From NCBI RefSeq assembly GCF_040227235.1, contig NZ_JBELNZ010000002.1, positions 744,001 through 808,000 on the forward strand: DNA of 64,000 nt, read 5' to 3'. Positions 41,291-48,589 of this stretch are shown here, piece after piece (position 1 is the first letter of the stretch; each line of letters opens with the position of its first letter). The notes beneath the pieces are model-generated. The model saw only the letters and a program-made list of their open reading frames with translations. It did no database searches and had not been told where the DNA came from. This stretch comes from Parafrigoribacterium_A soli (GTDB lineage: Bacteria > Actinomycetota > Actinomycetes > Actinomycetales > Microbacteriaceae). A program made the position numbers and the translations under genes.

Positions 41291-41308
41291 GGCCGATCGC
41301 CAGGGCCG

Positions 41309-41572
41309 CTACTTCTTCAGCGAGTCGTAGATCTCTTTGCAGGTGGGGCAGATCGGAAACTTCTCGGGGTCGCGACCGGGGGTCCACACCTTGCCGCACA
41401 GCGCGATGACGGGCTTGCCGCTCAGCGCCGACTGCAGGATCTTCTCCTTCTGCACGTAGTGCGAGAAGCGCTCGTGGTCACCGTCCTCCACCTGCTCGCG
41501 GGTGAGGAGTTCTTCGAGTTCGCGGTCGAGGGTGTCTGTTCCGCCGCCGCCCTGCTGTGTGTCACCGCTCAT
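41309..41572 (-). CDS. DUF3039 domain protein
   Basis: An 87-residue actinobacterial protein of unknown function. The sequence from LLTREQVEDGDHERFSHYVQKEKILQSALSGKPVIALCGKVWTPGRDP to CPTCKEIYDSLKK (landmarks at residues 22-87) is the whole DUF3039 domain. Cys residues in ALCGK and CPTC, with a nearby His, suggest a small zinc ribbon. The upstream ABC permease gene ends nine bases before it, so it may belong to that transcript. Confidence 0.92.
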   Translation of the reverse strand: MSGDTQQGGGGTDTLDRELEELLTREQVEDGDHERFSHYVQKEKILQSALSGKPVIALCGKVWTPGRDPEKFPICPTCKEIYDSLKK

Positions 41573-41581
41573 AAGAAGATT

Positions 41582-43153
41582 TTAGTTCCGAAGCGTGAAA
41601 GCCAACAGTTCGGGTGCGCGCCGGTCGAAGATGCGCCCTCCCCAGTGCACGCCGCCGAAGAAGCAGGCGAGGCCGATCACCACCCCGGCCGCCAGTGCGG
41701 CCAGGTGCCACGCGATGCCGAACGCGAATCCCAGGGCGGCGAGCGCTACCACCGGCAGGGATATGCCGATGATCGCGAAGAAGGAGATCGACTGCGCAAC
41801 CGCGGCGACCGTTCCACTCGACTGCGGCTGCATGAACGGCCCGTCCCCCGGGCGCACGGCGGGATAAGGGAATCTCGCGGACATCACGCTCGACAGGCCG
41901 AGCCCGAGCAGAAGGATGCAGGTGCCCAGGCCCAACAGTGACGGCAGAACCGCCCAGTCACCGAACAGGGCGGCGCAGATGGGCGAGCCGATCAGAACCA
42001 GGGGCACGCCCAGGATGAGCGCGGGCACGACCCTACCGAGGCGGTCGGCGCGGCCCGAGGTGTTCGATGCCAGGTGCAGCCAGATCGCCGTGTGGTCGTA
42101 GGCCACGTCGTTGTGGATCGACCAGGTGAGGAACAGGCACATCACGGGCACGGGGATGAGCGCGAGGTAGTGCCAGTCCACGCCCACCGTGTACAGCGGC
42201 ACCATGAGCAGTACCGGGACGATCGGCACCATGACGAGCGAGATGCGATACCGCGGGTCGCGGAACCAGTACGTGAGCGCCCGCGCGGCGATCGCGCCGG
42301 TCGGGTTGTCGGGCATCCGAGCGAACCAGCCCAGCCCGCGTTCGTGCCGCACCTGCGTCTCGCGCGCGGGGGTGACGAGCATCTTCTCCACGAGCGCGCG
42401 CCACGCCAACCACAGGATGCCGACGAAGGCGATGCCGATGGCGGCCTTCGCGAGGGCCGCGCCCACATTGCCGACGGCGACATCCGCGGGCGAGGCCCAG
42501 ACCGCTCCGAGCGGCGTCCAGCCCGCGACGCGCGCGATGCCGGCGAGCAGGCGAATGCCGTCGCGGTGCCAGTCGAGCGAAGCGAGAAGCACCGCGACCG
42601 GCGAGAGCGAGACGATCGCGATGACGGTGATGAATCCGGTGGTCTCGCGTGCGCGCCGGCTCGACAGGAGGAAGGCTGCGATCGACGTGGTGACCCTGGA
42701 GCCGAGCACGCAGGTCACGACGATGACGAGCGCGCTCAGCACGGCGAGGGTCATGGCGAGCGGGCTTCGTGACCAGGTCACGACCTGGGCGATCGCGATC
42801 ACGGCGATGACGAGCGAGGGCACACCGATCAGCGCGGCGAGGGCGAGGCCCGCCGCGAGCCGCGCCGAGGGGATACCGAACAGCGCAAACCGCCTGGGGT
42901 CGAGGGTGTCATCCACTCCGAACGCGAGCGGCAGCAGGAGGAAGCCGAGAACGAGCACCGATCCGAGCAGCGTCACGATCGTGCCCGCGAATGCGGCATC
43001 CGCGAATCTGAGCGCGATGAGCGAGCCGATCGCGAGGAAGGCCGCACCGAGGCCGTACAGCAGCGCGATGATGATGCCCACCACCTGCCACGGACTGCGT
43101 CGCAGGGTGTTGGCGAGCAGCCGCAGCTTCAGTCGGAGAAACTGTGCAACCAC
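41582..43153 (-). CDS. Multi-spanning ABC transporter permease
   Basis: A 523-residue membrane protein with about twelve to fourteen hydrophobic segments in two similar halves, without a catalytic domain. It overlaps the ATPase gene by 25 bases and so must be its membrane partner. GGAGG lies seven bases before the GTG. The N terminus is basic (RLKLRLLANTLRRSPW), then helices begin. Such ABC-2-like exporters move drugs, lipids or peptides; the substrate is not readable. Close relatives were not recognised beyond Actinobacteria-type permeases. Confidence 0.82.
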   Translation of the reverse strand: MVAQFLRLKLRLLANTLRRSPWQVVGIIIALLYGLGAAFLAIGSLIALRFADAAFAGTIVTLLGSVLVLGFLLLPLAFGVDDTLDPRRFALFGIPSARLAAGLALAALIGVPSLVIAVIAIAQVVTWSRSPLAMTLAVLSALVIVVTCVLGSRVTTSIAAFLLSSRRARETTGFITVIAIVSLSPVAVLLASLDWHRDGIRLLAGIARVAGWTPLGAVWASPADVAVGNVGAALAKAAIGIAFVGILWLAWRALVEKMLVTPARETQVRHERGLGWFARMPDNPTGAIAARALTYWFRDPRYRISLVMVPIVPVLLMVPLYTVGVDWHYLALIPVPVMCLFLTWSIHNDVAYDHTAIWLHLASNTSGRADRLGRVVPALILGVPLVLIGSPICAALFGDWAVLPSLLGLGTCILLLGLGLSSVMSARFPYPAVRPGDGPFMQPQSSGTVAAVAQSISFFAIIGISLPVVALAALGFAFGIAWHLAALAAGVVIGLACFFGGVHWGGRIFDRRAPELLAFTLRN

Positions 43154-44331
43154 TCCATGCCCTCCGCGCTTCGACGCCCACCGGCGAGTTCGACGAATCG
43201 TTTCTCGAGCGACTGCGTTCCGCGCACCTGCCGCATGGTGCCGGAGGCGAGAACCTTGCCGTCGATGATGATCGCGACCGAATCACAGATTCTCTGGACG
43301 AGGTCCATACTGTGGCTGGACAGCACCACCGTGCCACCCGCCGCCGTGTACTTCTGCAGGATCTCGATCACGTTGGCCGCGGAGACCGGGTCGACCGATT
43401 CGAACGGTTCGTCGAGGACGAGCAGCCTCGGCGAGTGGATCATCGCCGCCGCGAGCGCGACCTTCTTGGTCATTCCGGCCGAATAATCCGCGACGAGCCG
43501 GTCGAGCGCATCCTCGAGACCGAAGGCCACGGCGAGGTCGGCGGAACGCGACTTCACGGTCGCGGCCGAGAGCCCGCGGAGGATGCCGGAGTAGTGGAGC
43601 AGCTGGCCGCCGGTGAGCCGGTCGAACAGTCGCAGTCGGTCGGGCAGCACACCCATGTTGCGCTTGGCCTTCTCCGGATCGGTCCACACGTCGGCACCGT
43701 GCACACGAACGGTACCCGCGTCCGGACGCAGAAGGCCGGTGACCATCGACAGCGTCGTGGTCTTTCCCGCGCCGTTCGGCCCGACGATGCCAAAGATGGT
43801 GCCCGCGTGCACGGAGAGCGAAACGCTGTCGACCGCGAAGGTCTGGCCGAAATGCTTGCTGAGCCCCGTGATCTGGAGCACCGTTTCGGTCGGCCTCGCC
43901 TGGGTGCTTTTCGACGGGGCAGTCTTCGCCGCAGCAGTGCGCGTTGCGACCGGCGGCTTCGACGCAGCGGTGCCTGCGGTCTTCGCCGCAGTGGACCCGG
44001 CGGCTACCGTCTTTTTGGTAGCGGTCTTCGCGGCAGTCGACTTTCGCGCTGCGGTCGCCGGCTTCCGGGCTGCGGTGGCGGGCTTTTGCGCGTTCACAGT
44101 CGCCGGCGTTGGGCTCTCAGCGGCGGATGCTGCGGGCGGTTTGCGCGCGGTGGTGCGCTTCTTTGCGGCCGGCTTCGGCGCCGCCGACGGCGTGCTCGCG
44201 ACCGCGCTGGCGCCCGCTTCGGCTGCGGATACTGCGGTGCTCGAGGTGCCTGTGTCGGCTTCCGAAGTCTCCGCTACGGATCTTCCGGCGTCTGCTGAGC
44301 CGGGCTCTCGGTCGTCGGTGTCTGGATCCAC
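43129..44331 (-). CDS. ABC transporter ATPase with a long Lys/Ala-rich N-terminal tail
   Basis: A 400-residue protein. Residues 1-150 are low-complexity, first acidic (DPDTDDREPGSADAG) and then rich in Ala, Lys, Thr and Pro with repeated AAKKRTTARKP, TAARKPATAARK and AAKTATKK motifs like histone H1 tails. Residues 155-380 are an ABC ATPase with Walker A GPNGAGKTTT, signature-region YSAGMTKKVALAAAM (a variant of LSGGQ) and Walker B LLVLDEPFESVD. It serves the permease at 41582. The tail could bind DNA, RNA or the membrane surface. GTG is the start. Confidence 0.88.
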   Translation of the reverse strand: MDPDTDDREPGSADAGRSVAETSEADTGTSSTAVSAAEAGASAVASTPSAAPKPAAKKRTTARKPPAASAAESPTPATVNAQKPATAARKPATAARKSTAAKTATKKTVAAGSTAAKTAGTAASKPPVATRTAAAKTAPSKSTQARPTETVLQITGLSKHFGQTFAVDSVSLSVHAGTIFGIVGPNGAGKTTTLSMVTGLLRPDAGTVRVHGADVWTDPEKAKRNMGVLPDRLRLFDRLTGGQLLHYSGILRGLSAATVKSRSADLAVAFGLEDALDRLVADYSAGMTKKVALAAAMIHSPRLLVLDEPFESVDPVSAANVIEILQKYTAAGGTVVLSSHSMDLVQRICDSVAIIIDGKVLASGTMRQVRGTQSLEKRFVELAGGRRSAEGMEWLHSFSD

Positions 44332-44658
44332 CCCGTAACCGTATCAACGCCGGTGGACAGCTTCGTCCCAATACGCGCCCGCATTACGAATTGGACACAA
44401 GACGTCCGATTCTGGGCCTCAATCGCGAGCCTTCGGTAAAGTTGCCAGAGCACAACGAGGTGTCACAAGTACAGCTATGCGGTAACCGCCCCGTGAACAA
44501 TCGGTGGTGTTGAACACCTGTGGCAAGGGCATCCGGGGCAAAGAGTCCCGAACTTAGGGCTCGTCTTAAGGGGAAATTCTTAGGAAGTTCCTGAAGAATT
44601 GCCTGAAGCACGCACAGGATCGCATGGAACGACAAGGCAACCTGAGGAGCAACCCATT
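44332..44658 (+). other. 327-base non-coding region upstream of the glycopolymer genes
   Basis: No convincing gene. It holds the promoter of the divergent ATPase, a 13-base palindrome GGTGTTGAACACC (44506-44518), three CTTAGG/CTTAAG copies (44553, 44565, 44579), a 12-base-period repeat CCTGAAG (44592-44610), and GAGGAG eight bases before the 44659 start. Its GC content is visibly lower than that of the flanking genes. It looks like a long regulated 5' region. Confidence 0.6.
44553..44584. promoter_or_regulatory. Three CTTAGG/CTTAAG half-sites
   Basis: CTTAGG at 44553, CTTAAG at 44565 and CTTAGG at 44579 (spacing 12 and 14 bases), 75-106 bases before the 44659 gene. They resemble the CTTAGA pair at 9952-9968 upstream of another teichoic-type gene; CTTAAGG also occurs once at 45377, before the exporter permease. 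Confidence 0.4.
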
Positions 44659-45351
44659 ATGAGCACGCAGATCGTCATTCTGGCAGCGGGCATGGGCAGT
44701 CGTCTCGGTCGCTCGCTTCCGAAGCCACTGACCGAGCTGAGCGACGGCCGCAGCATCATGCAGCAGCAGTTCGACAACATCCACCACGCGTTCGGCAAGA
44801 GCGCCGAGGTCACGATCGTCGTCGGCTACAAGCTCGAGCACATCATCGAGGCGTTCCCGAGCGCATCCTTCGTCTACAACGAGCAGTATGACCAGACGAA
44901 CACGTCAAAGAGCCTCATGCGCGCGCTTCGTGCATCGAAGGATGGCGGCGTGCTCTGGATGAACGGTGACGTCGTCTTCGACCCGGAGGCGCTTGTTCGC
45001 GCCGCGGCCATGATGGAGCGGCAGCAGTCCTTCGTCTCGGTCAACACCTCCAAGGTGTCGGATGAAGAGGTCAAGTACACGGTCGGCGCCGAGGGATACA
45101 TCAACGAGCTCTCGAAGACCGTCAAGGGCGGACTCGGCGAGGCCGTCGGCATCAACTTCATTGCGGCTCAGGACAAGGCGGCGCTTCTGCGCCAGCTCGG
45201 CCGTGTCGGCGACCAGGACTACTTCGAGCGCGGCATTGAGCTGGCAATCGAACAGGACAAGCTACGATTTGAGCCGGTAGACATCTCCGACCTCTACGCC
45301 GTAGAGATCGACTTTGCCGAAGACCTGGAGCGCGCAAACCTCTTCGTCTGA
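44659..45351 (+). CDS. LicC-like nucleotidyltransferase (sugar- or choline-phosphate cytidylyltransferase)
   Basis: A 230-residue GT-A-fold nucleotidyltransferase. The NTP-binding loop is VILAAGMGSRLGRSLPKPL near residue 5; VLWMNGDVVFDPEAL supplies the metal-binding Asp, and GLGEAVGINFIA and YAVEIDFAEDLERANLFV are typical of the LicC/phosphocholine cytidylyltransferase group. It likely makes a CDP-activated precursor for a wall polymer. Because the ABC exporter genes follow, CDP-glycerol, CDP-choline or a related donor is plausible. GAGGAG lies eight bases before the ATG. Confidence 0.82.
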   Translation: MSTQIVILAAGMGSRLGRSLPKPLTELSDGRSIMQQQFDNIHHAFGKSAEVTIVVGYKLEHIIEAFPSASFVYNEQYDQTNTSKSLMRALRASKDGGVLWMNGDVVFDPEALVRAAAMMERQQSFVSVNTSKVSDEEVKYTVGAEGYINELSKTVKGGLGEAVGINFIAAQDKAALLRQLGRVGDQDYFERGIELAIEQDKLRFEPVDISDLYAVEIDFAEDLERANLFV

Positions 45352-45393
45352 CGCGGGCGCTCGGGGGTGCGTGACTCTTAAGGACCCCGACGC

Positions 45394-46212
45394 GTGAGTG
45401 TAGTTCCTCAGGCACGCCTGGCACGGTCTCCGTTCGCGCGCTACCGGCACTCGCTGTGGCTGCTGACCACGCGTGACCTCAAGGTCAGGTACTCCACGTC
45501 GGCGCTCGGCTACTTCTGGTCGATCCTCGACCCGCTCGTCATGGCGGCGATCTACTGGTTCGTCTTCACCCAGATCTTTCCGCGCGGCATCGGCCACCAG
45601 CCCTACATCGTGTTTCTGCTCACGGCTCTTCTGCCCTGGATGTGGTTCAACGGAAGCGTCTCGGATGCCACCAGGGCGTTTCTGCGCGAGGCCAAGCTCA
45701 TCCGGTCGACGAAGATCCCGCGCACCATCTGGGTGGGCCGCATCGTGCTCTCGAAGGGCATCGAGTTCGTCGTCAGCCTTCCCGTCATCGCGGTCTTCGT
45801 CGTCCTTTCCCAGTTCACGGATACCCCGGCGGTACTGCACAGCGAAATCCTGCTGCTGCCTCTGGCGATCGTCATGCAGGCGATCCTCACGCTCGGCATC
45901 GGCTTCATCGTGGCGCCGCTCGTAGTGTTCTTCAGAGACATGGAACGGGCCGTGAAGCTCACGCTGCGCTTTCTGTTCTATGCGTCGCCGATCATTTACA
46001 GCCTCACCAATCTGCCGCACGGACTTCATCTCGTCTCCGCGTTCAATCCCCTGTCCGGGATCTTCGCGCTGTACCGCTCGGCATTCTTCCCGCTGGAGAT
46101 CAAGGACCACTGGCTCGACGTGATCATCAGCGCCATCATGTGCCTCGTGATCTTCGGTGTCGGCCTTCTCGTGTTCAGGCGCACAATTCGCGCGGTATTG
46201 AAGGAAATCTAG
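45394..46212 (+). CDS. Polysaccharide/teichoic-acid ABC exporter permease (Wzm/TagG type)
   Basis: A 272-residue ABC-2 permease with six helices (about residues 38-58, 68-90, 112-140, 150-172, 183-200 and 240-260). The amphipathic N terminus RHSLWLLTTRDLKVRYSTSALGYFWSILDPLVMA is the hallmark of O-antigen and teichoic-acid exporters. It would flip a lipid-linked polymer across the membrane with the ATPase that starts immediately after its stop codon. The GTG start has CTTAAGG 11 bases upstream. Confidence 0.93.
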   Translation: MSVVPQARLARSPFARYRHSLWLLTTRDLKVRYSTSALGYFWSILDPLVMAAIYWFVFTQIFPRGIGHQPYIVFLLTALLPWMWFNGSVSDATRAFLREAKLIRSTKIPRTIWVGRIVLSKGIEFVVSLPVIAVFVVLSQFTDTPAVLHSEILLLPLAIVMQAILTLGIGFIVAPLVVFFRDMERAVKLTLRFLFYASPIIYSLTNLPHGLHLVSAFNPLSGIFALYRSAFFPLEIKDHWLDVIISAIMCLVIFGVGLLVFRRTIRAVLKEI

Positions 46213-46974
46213 GTGACCGAGACGACATCCGCGGGCCCGTCGACGGCCGTGATCGAGGTGAAGGATGCGGGCATCCGCTTTCGTCGCAATCGCCTGTCAC
46301 GCCGCAACTTCAAGGACCTCTTCGCGGGCCGCACGCGCCGCACCCGCTCGAGTGAGTTCTGGGCGCTGCGAAACGTCACCTTCAGCGTGGCGGCGGGCGA
46401 AGCGATCGGCGTGGTCGGTCGCAACGGCCAGGGCAAGTCGACCCTGCTGAAGCTGGTCGCCGAAGTGATGTTCCCCGACGAGGGCTATGTGCGGGTGCAC
46501 TCCGGGGTCGCTCCCCTGATCGAGATCACCGGCGGTTTCGTCGACGACCTCTCCGTGCGCGACAACGTCTACCTCACCGCAGGCCTGCACGGCATGAAGC
46601 GGCACGAGATCGACGAGCGCTTCGATGAGATCATCGGTTTCGCCGAGATCGGCGACTTTCTCGATACGCCGTACAAGCACCTGTCGAGCGGAATGAGGGT
46701 GCGCATCGCGTTCGCCGTGATCTCGAGGCTGGAAGAGCCCATCCTGCTGGTGGATGAGGTGCTCGCGGTGGGTGACAAGGCGTTCCGCGAGAAGTGCTAC
46801 CGACGCATCGAGGAGATGCTCGCCGGAGGCAGAACCATGTTCTTCGTCTCCCACAACGAGAAGGACCTCAAGCGCTTCTGCACGCGCGGCCTTTACCTCG
46901 ACAAGGGCAGCCTCCTGCTGGACGCGCCTATCGACGAGGTGCTCGCGCGCTACAACGCGGACTACGGAGTCTAA
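46213..46974 (+). CDS. Polysaccharide/teichoic-acid ABC exporter ATPase (Wzt/TagH type)
   Basis: A 253-residue ATPase with Walker A GRNGQGKST near residue 75, the exporter-specific LIEITGGFVDDLSVRDNVYL stretch, signature HLSSGMRVRIAFAVIS near 160 and Walker B PILLVDEVLAVGD near 177. It lacks the C-terminal carbohydrate-binding domain of some Wzt proteins, so export need not depend on a capping sugar. It starts one base after the permease stop (GTG at 46213). The PIN-domain gene converges 12 bases downstream. Confidence 0.94.
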   Translation: MTETTSAGPSTAVIEVKDAGIRFRRNRLSRRNFKDLFAGRTRRTRSSEFWALRNVTFSVAAGEAIGVVGRNGQGKSTLLKLVAEVMFPDEGYVRVHSGVAPLIEITGGFVDDLSVRDNVYLTAGLHGMKRHEIDERFDEIIGFAEIGDFLDTPYKHLSSGMRVRIAFAVISRLEEPILLVDEVLAVGDKAFREKCYRRIEEMLAGGRTMFFVSHNEKDLKRFCTRGLYLDKGSLLLDAPIDEVLARYNADYGV

Positions 46975-46986
46975 CGACGGGCCCGA

Positions 46987-47412
46987 CTACGGCGTCTGGC
47001 CACGGGGCACTACCCAGCGCGCATCCTGACCGGTGATCTCGGCAATCGTGTCGAAGTCGCCGTCGTAGTGCAGCAGCGTCAGCCCGTTTCGCTCGGCGAC
47101 CGCCGCAATGAGCAGGTCGGACATCCCGACCCCGCGCAGGCGCGACTGGGATGCGAGCACGGTCTGCACCTCGAAGGCTCGTGACCACTCGTCTTCGGCG
47201 ACGAGCAGGTGTTCATACGCGTTGCGGCGGATGCTCGTGACCAGCCGGTACTCCGCGGGCGTGCGGGTCTGATACAGATCCTCGAAGTCAAGCGGTGCGC
47301 AGCTTCCCACCACTCCGGCTTCGATCAACGGTGCAAGCACGTCGCTGACCGCCTCGTACTGCATTCTGGCGTACGCACTCGTGTCAATGAGGTGGGTCGC
47401 CACAGCACCCAC
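46987..47412 (-). CDS. vapC: PIN-domain ribonuclease toxin, VapC-like
   Basis: A 141-residue PIN domain. Conserved acidic residues are visible: Asp in LIDTSAYAR (residue 10), Glu in LDFEDLY (about 44), Asp in GMSDLLIAAVAE (about 98) and Asp in LHYDGDFDTIAE (about 118). Such toxins cut tRNA or rRNA when their antitoxin is degraded. The GTG start follows the antitoxin stop codon without a gap; GGGGG stands six bases upstream. A GTG three codons later is an alternative. Confidence 0.88.
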   Translation of the reverse strand: MGAVATHLIDTSAYARMQYEAVSDVLAPLIEAGVVGSCAPLDFEDLYQTRTPAEYRLVTSIRRNAYEHLLVAEDEWSRAFEVQTVLASQSRLRGVGMSDLLIAAVAERNGLTLLHYDGDFDTIAEITGQDARWVVPRGQTP

Positions 47413-47622
47413 CTATTGCCCCCAGGCACGACGACGCTCAGCTTTGTCGGCCATCGGCGCCAGATAGCCTGTGCGCAGCAACTTGATGTGCTGCCGGCGA
47501 GCCTCGGCCGCAATCACTTCTTTGAGCGCGAGGGCAACGGTCTCCTTGATCGTCGGGGCTTCCAAGAGCTCCTGGGCGGTCTGGAGATCGTCATCATCGA
47601 TCTCGACGAGGCGCTTGGTCAT
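47413..47622 (-). CDS. vapB: VapB-like antitoxin
   Basis: A 69-residue protein: MTKRLVEIDDDDLQTAQELL begins a ribbon-helix-helix-like segment, with APTIKETVALALKEVIAAEARR as the second helix and a toxin-binding tail rich in basic residues. It should neutralise the PIN toxin and repress the operon. The ATG at 47622 has GGAGG seven bases upstream. An in-frame ATG at 47664 would add 14 residues and also has a possible site (AAGGA). The upstream AT-rich stretch has the repeat AGGATATA twice. Confidence 0.83.
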   Translation of the reverse strand: MTKRLVEIDDDDLQTAQELLEAPTIKETVALALKEVIAAEARRQHIKLLRTGYLAPMADKAERRRAWGQ

Positions 47623-47647
47623 GATCACCCCTCCCCCGAGTTGTATA

Positions 47648-47680
47648 TCCTCTATTAGCTCCATCGTATATATCCTTCCT
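47648..47680 (-). promoter_or_regulatory. AT-rich promoter/operator region of vapBC
   Basis: On the minus strand AGGATATA occurs twice (in GGATATATACG and in GAGGATATACAA), 28 bases apart, in an unusually AT-rich patch before the antitoxin. This is a likely site for autoregulation by the antitoxin-toxin complex. Confidence 0.4.
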
Positions 47681-47853
47681 GCGGACCTCAAGGGGAAAGT
47701 ACCGATCCTCCCGTAAGCACAGGCGGGCGAACAGCGACTCTGTGAACCGAAACCAGTGCCACACCGCGGGTGAGGAGCAGAGTTCTTCTCCTGCACAGCT
47801 CCTAGGCACAAATGTCTGTCCACAGCTCAAGAGCGGTCGTCGGATGCCCGACC

Positions 47854-47859
47854 TAGCGT
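47854..47859 (+). promoter_or_regulatory. Probable -10 element of the 47866 gene
   Basis: TAGCGT ends six bases before the ATG at 47866, predicting a leaderless transcript. Confidence 0.5.
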
Positions 47860-47865
47860 GCAGAC

Positions 47866-48162
47866 ATGCTCAGACTGGTTCCCGACATCCCGCCACCGTC
47901 CGCCTACCTGGTTCCGTTCCACCTCGACCGCGACCGGGCTCCGGCCTATCGCTTGAGCAACGAAGGCACAGAGGAGCTGCGGGGCATCTCGCTGACGCTT
48001 CTCGGCGCCGGTTTGCTGCTCACGGACATCCCGAGCCGACTACAGCCCGGGGACTACCTCGAGTTCACCCTGCGCGGTGACGACCTAGCCCGCAGCAGCG
48101 TCGTGATCGTGCGGTGGTTCCGCCCGTGGGGCGGCGAATACCTCTGGCGCGTGAGTTTCTAG
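47866..48162 (+). CDS. Conserved-looking 98-residue protein, unknown function
   Basis: MLRLVPDIPPPSAYLVPFHL opens a compact, probably beta-rich soluble protein; the C-terminal PGDYLEFTLRGDDLARSSVVIVRWFRPWGGEYLWRVSF region (about residues 60-98) has a PilZ-like or barrel-like rhythm, but no PilZ RxxxR motif is present. The TAGCGT element six bases before the ATG fixes the start. It overlaps the convergent XRE gene by four bases and may be part of the same accessory block; no function can be assigned. Confidence 0.7.
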   Translation: MLRLVPDIPPPSAYLVPFHLDRDRAPAYRLSNEGTEELRGISLTLLGAGLLLTDIPSRLQPGDYLEFTLRGDDLARSSVVIVRWFRPWGGEYLWRVSF

Positions 48163-48458
48163 CCGCGCTTGTTCCGCTCGCGGATGAGATCCGCGGCGGT
48201 GAGCTTGTGGGCGCGCGTGGGAATCTCGCCGAGACCGAGCCCGCGCACAAGCTCGGCCGGGTCGACATCCAGCACGCCTGAGACGCGGATGATCGTGGTC
48301 AGGCTCGGATTCGATTGCCCGCGTTCGATCTTGCCCAGGTTTGTCACGTGCATTTCGGCCAGGTCCGCGATGTCTTCCTGACTGAGCCCTAGCTCCTGTC
48401 GATATATCCGCACTCGCTCGCCCAGAATCCGGGCGGCTTCGGAGTGCGTATCGGCCAT
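48159..48458 (-). CDS. Small XRE-family helix-turn-helix regulator, possible controller protein
   Basis: A 99-residue protein that is almost entirely a Cro/C1-type helix-turn-helix (LGERVRIYRQELGLSQEDIADLAEMHVTNLGKIERGQSNP near residues 12-50), with a short C-terminal tail. Size and position, divergent from a restriction-modification gene, fit the controller (C) proteins that time restriction. TAGTCA lies exactly six bases before the ATG at 48458; a GTG one codon upstream is possible. Repeats in the 131-base divergent region are candidate binding sites. Confidence 0.85.
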   Translation of the reverse strand: MADTHSEAARILGERVRIYRQELGLSQEDIADLAEMHVTNLGKIERGQSNPSLTTIIRVSGVLDVDPAELVRGLGLGEIPTRAHKLTAADLIRERNKRG

Positions 48459-48464
48459 CACTCA

Positions 48465-48470
48465 TGACTA
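48465..48470 (-). promoter_or_regulatory. Probable -10 element of the XRE gene
   Basis: TAGTCA on the minus strand, six bases before the ATG at 48458. One copy of TCACTCATG (48458-48466) overlaps the start and the -10. Confidence 0.5.
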
Positions 48471-48502
48471 CGCGCCCGCAGCACGACTATCCAGAGCCAT
48501 CG

Positions 48503-48557
48503 TCACTCATGCTTTAATGCCTCAAGAGTTCATGCCTCAATCATGGCATGCCTTGAG
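48503..48557. promoter_or_regulatory. Repeat cluster upstream of the restriction-modification gene
   Basis: A second TCACTCATG (48503-48511) abuts TTTAAT (48513-48518), a probable -10. Then ATGCCTCAA occurs at 48517 and 48532, and ATGCCTTGAG at 48548. CTCAA (48536) and TTGAG (48553) pair, as do CATGCC and GGCATG. This dense set of direct and inverted repeats between promoter and start looks like an operator for the XRE protein. Confidence 0.5.
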
Positions 48558-48589
48558 TGCCCAAGGGGCAGACGACGGGGTGCCGACGC

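Noticed and set aside
47773..47792. Imperfect palindrome AGGAGCAGAGTTCTTCTCCT between vapBC and the 47866 gene
   Set aside because: It has several mismatches and lies away from the promoters, so it gives no clear regulatory meaning.
48557..48589. Earlier GTG start for the restriction enzyme at 48557
   Set aside because: It lies within the repeat cluster, has no ribosome-binding site, and the later GTG gives the more usual N terminus; it cannot be fully excluded.
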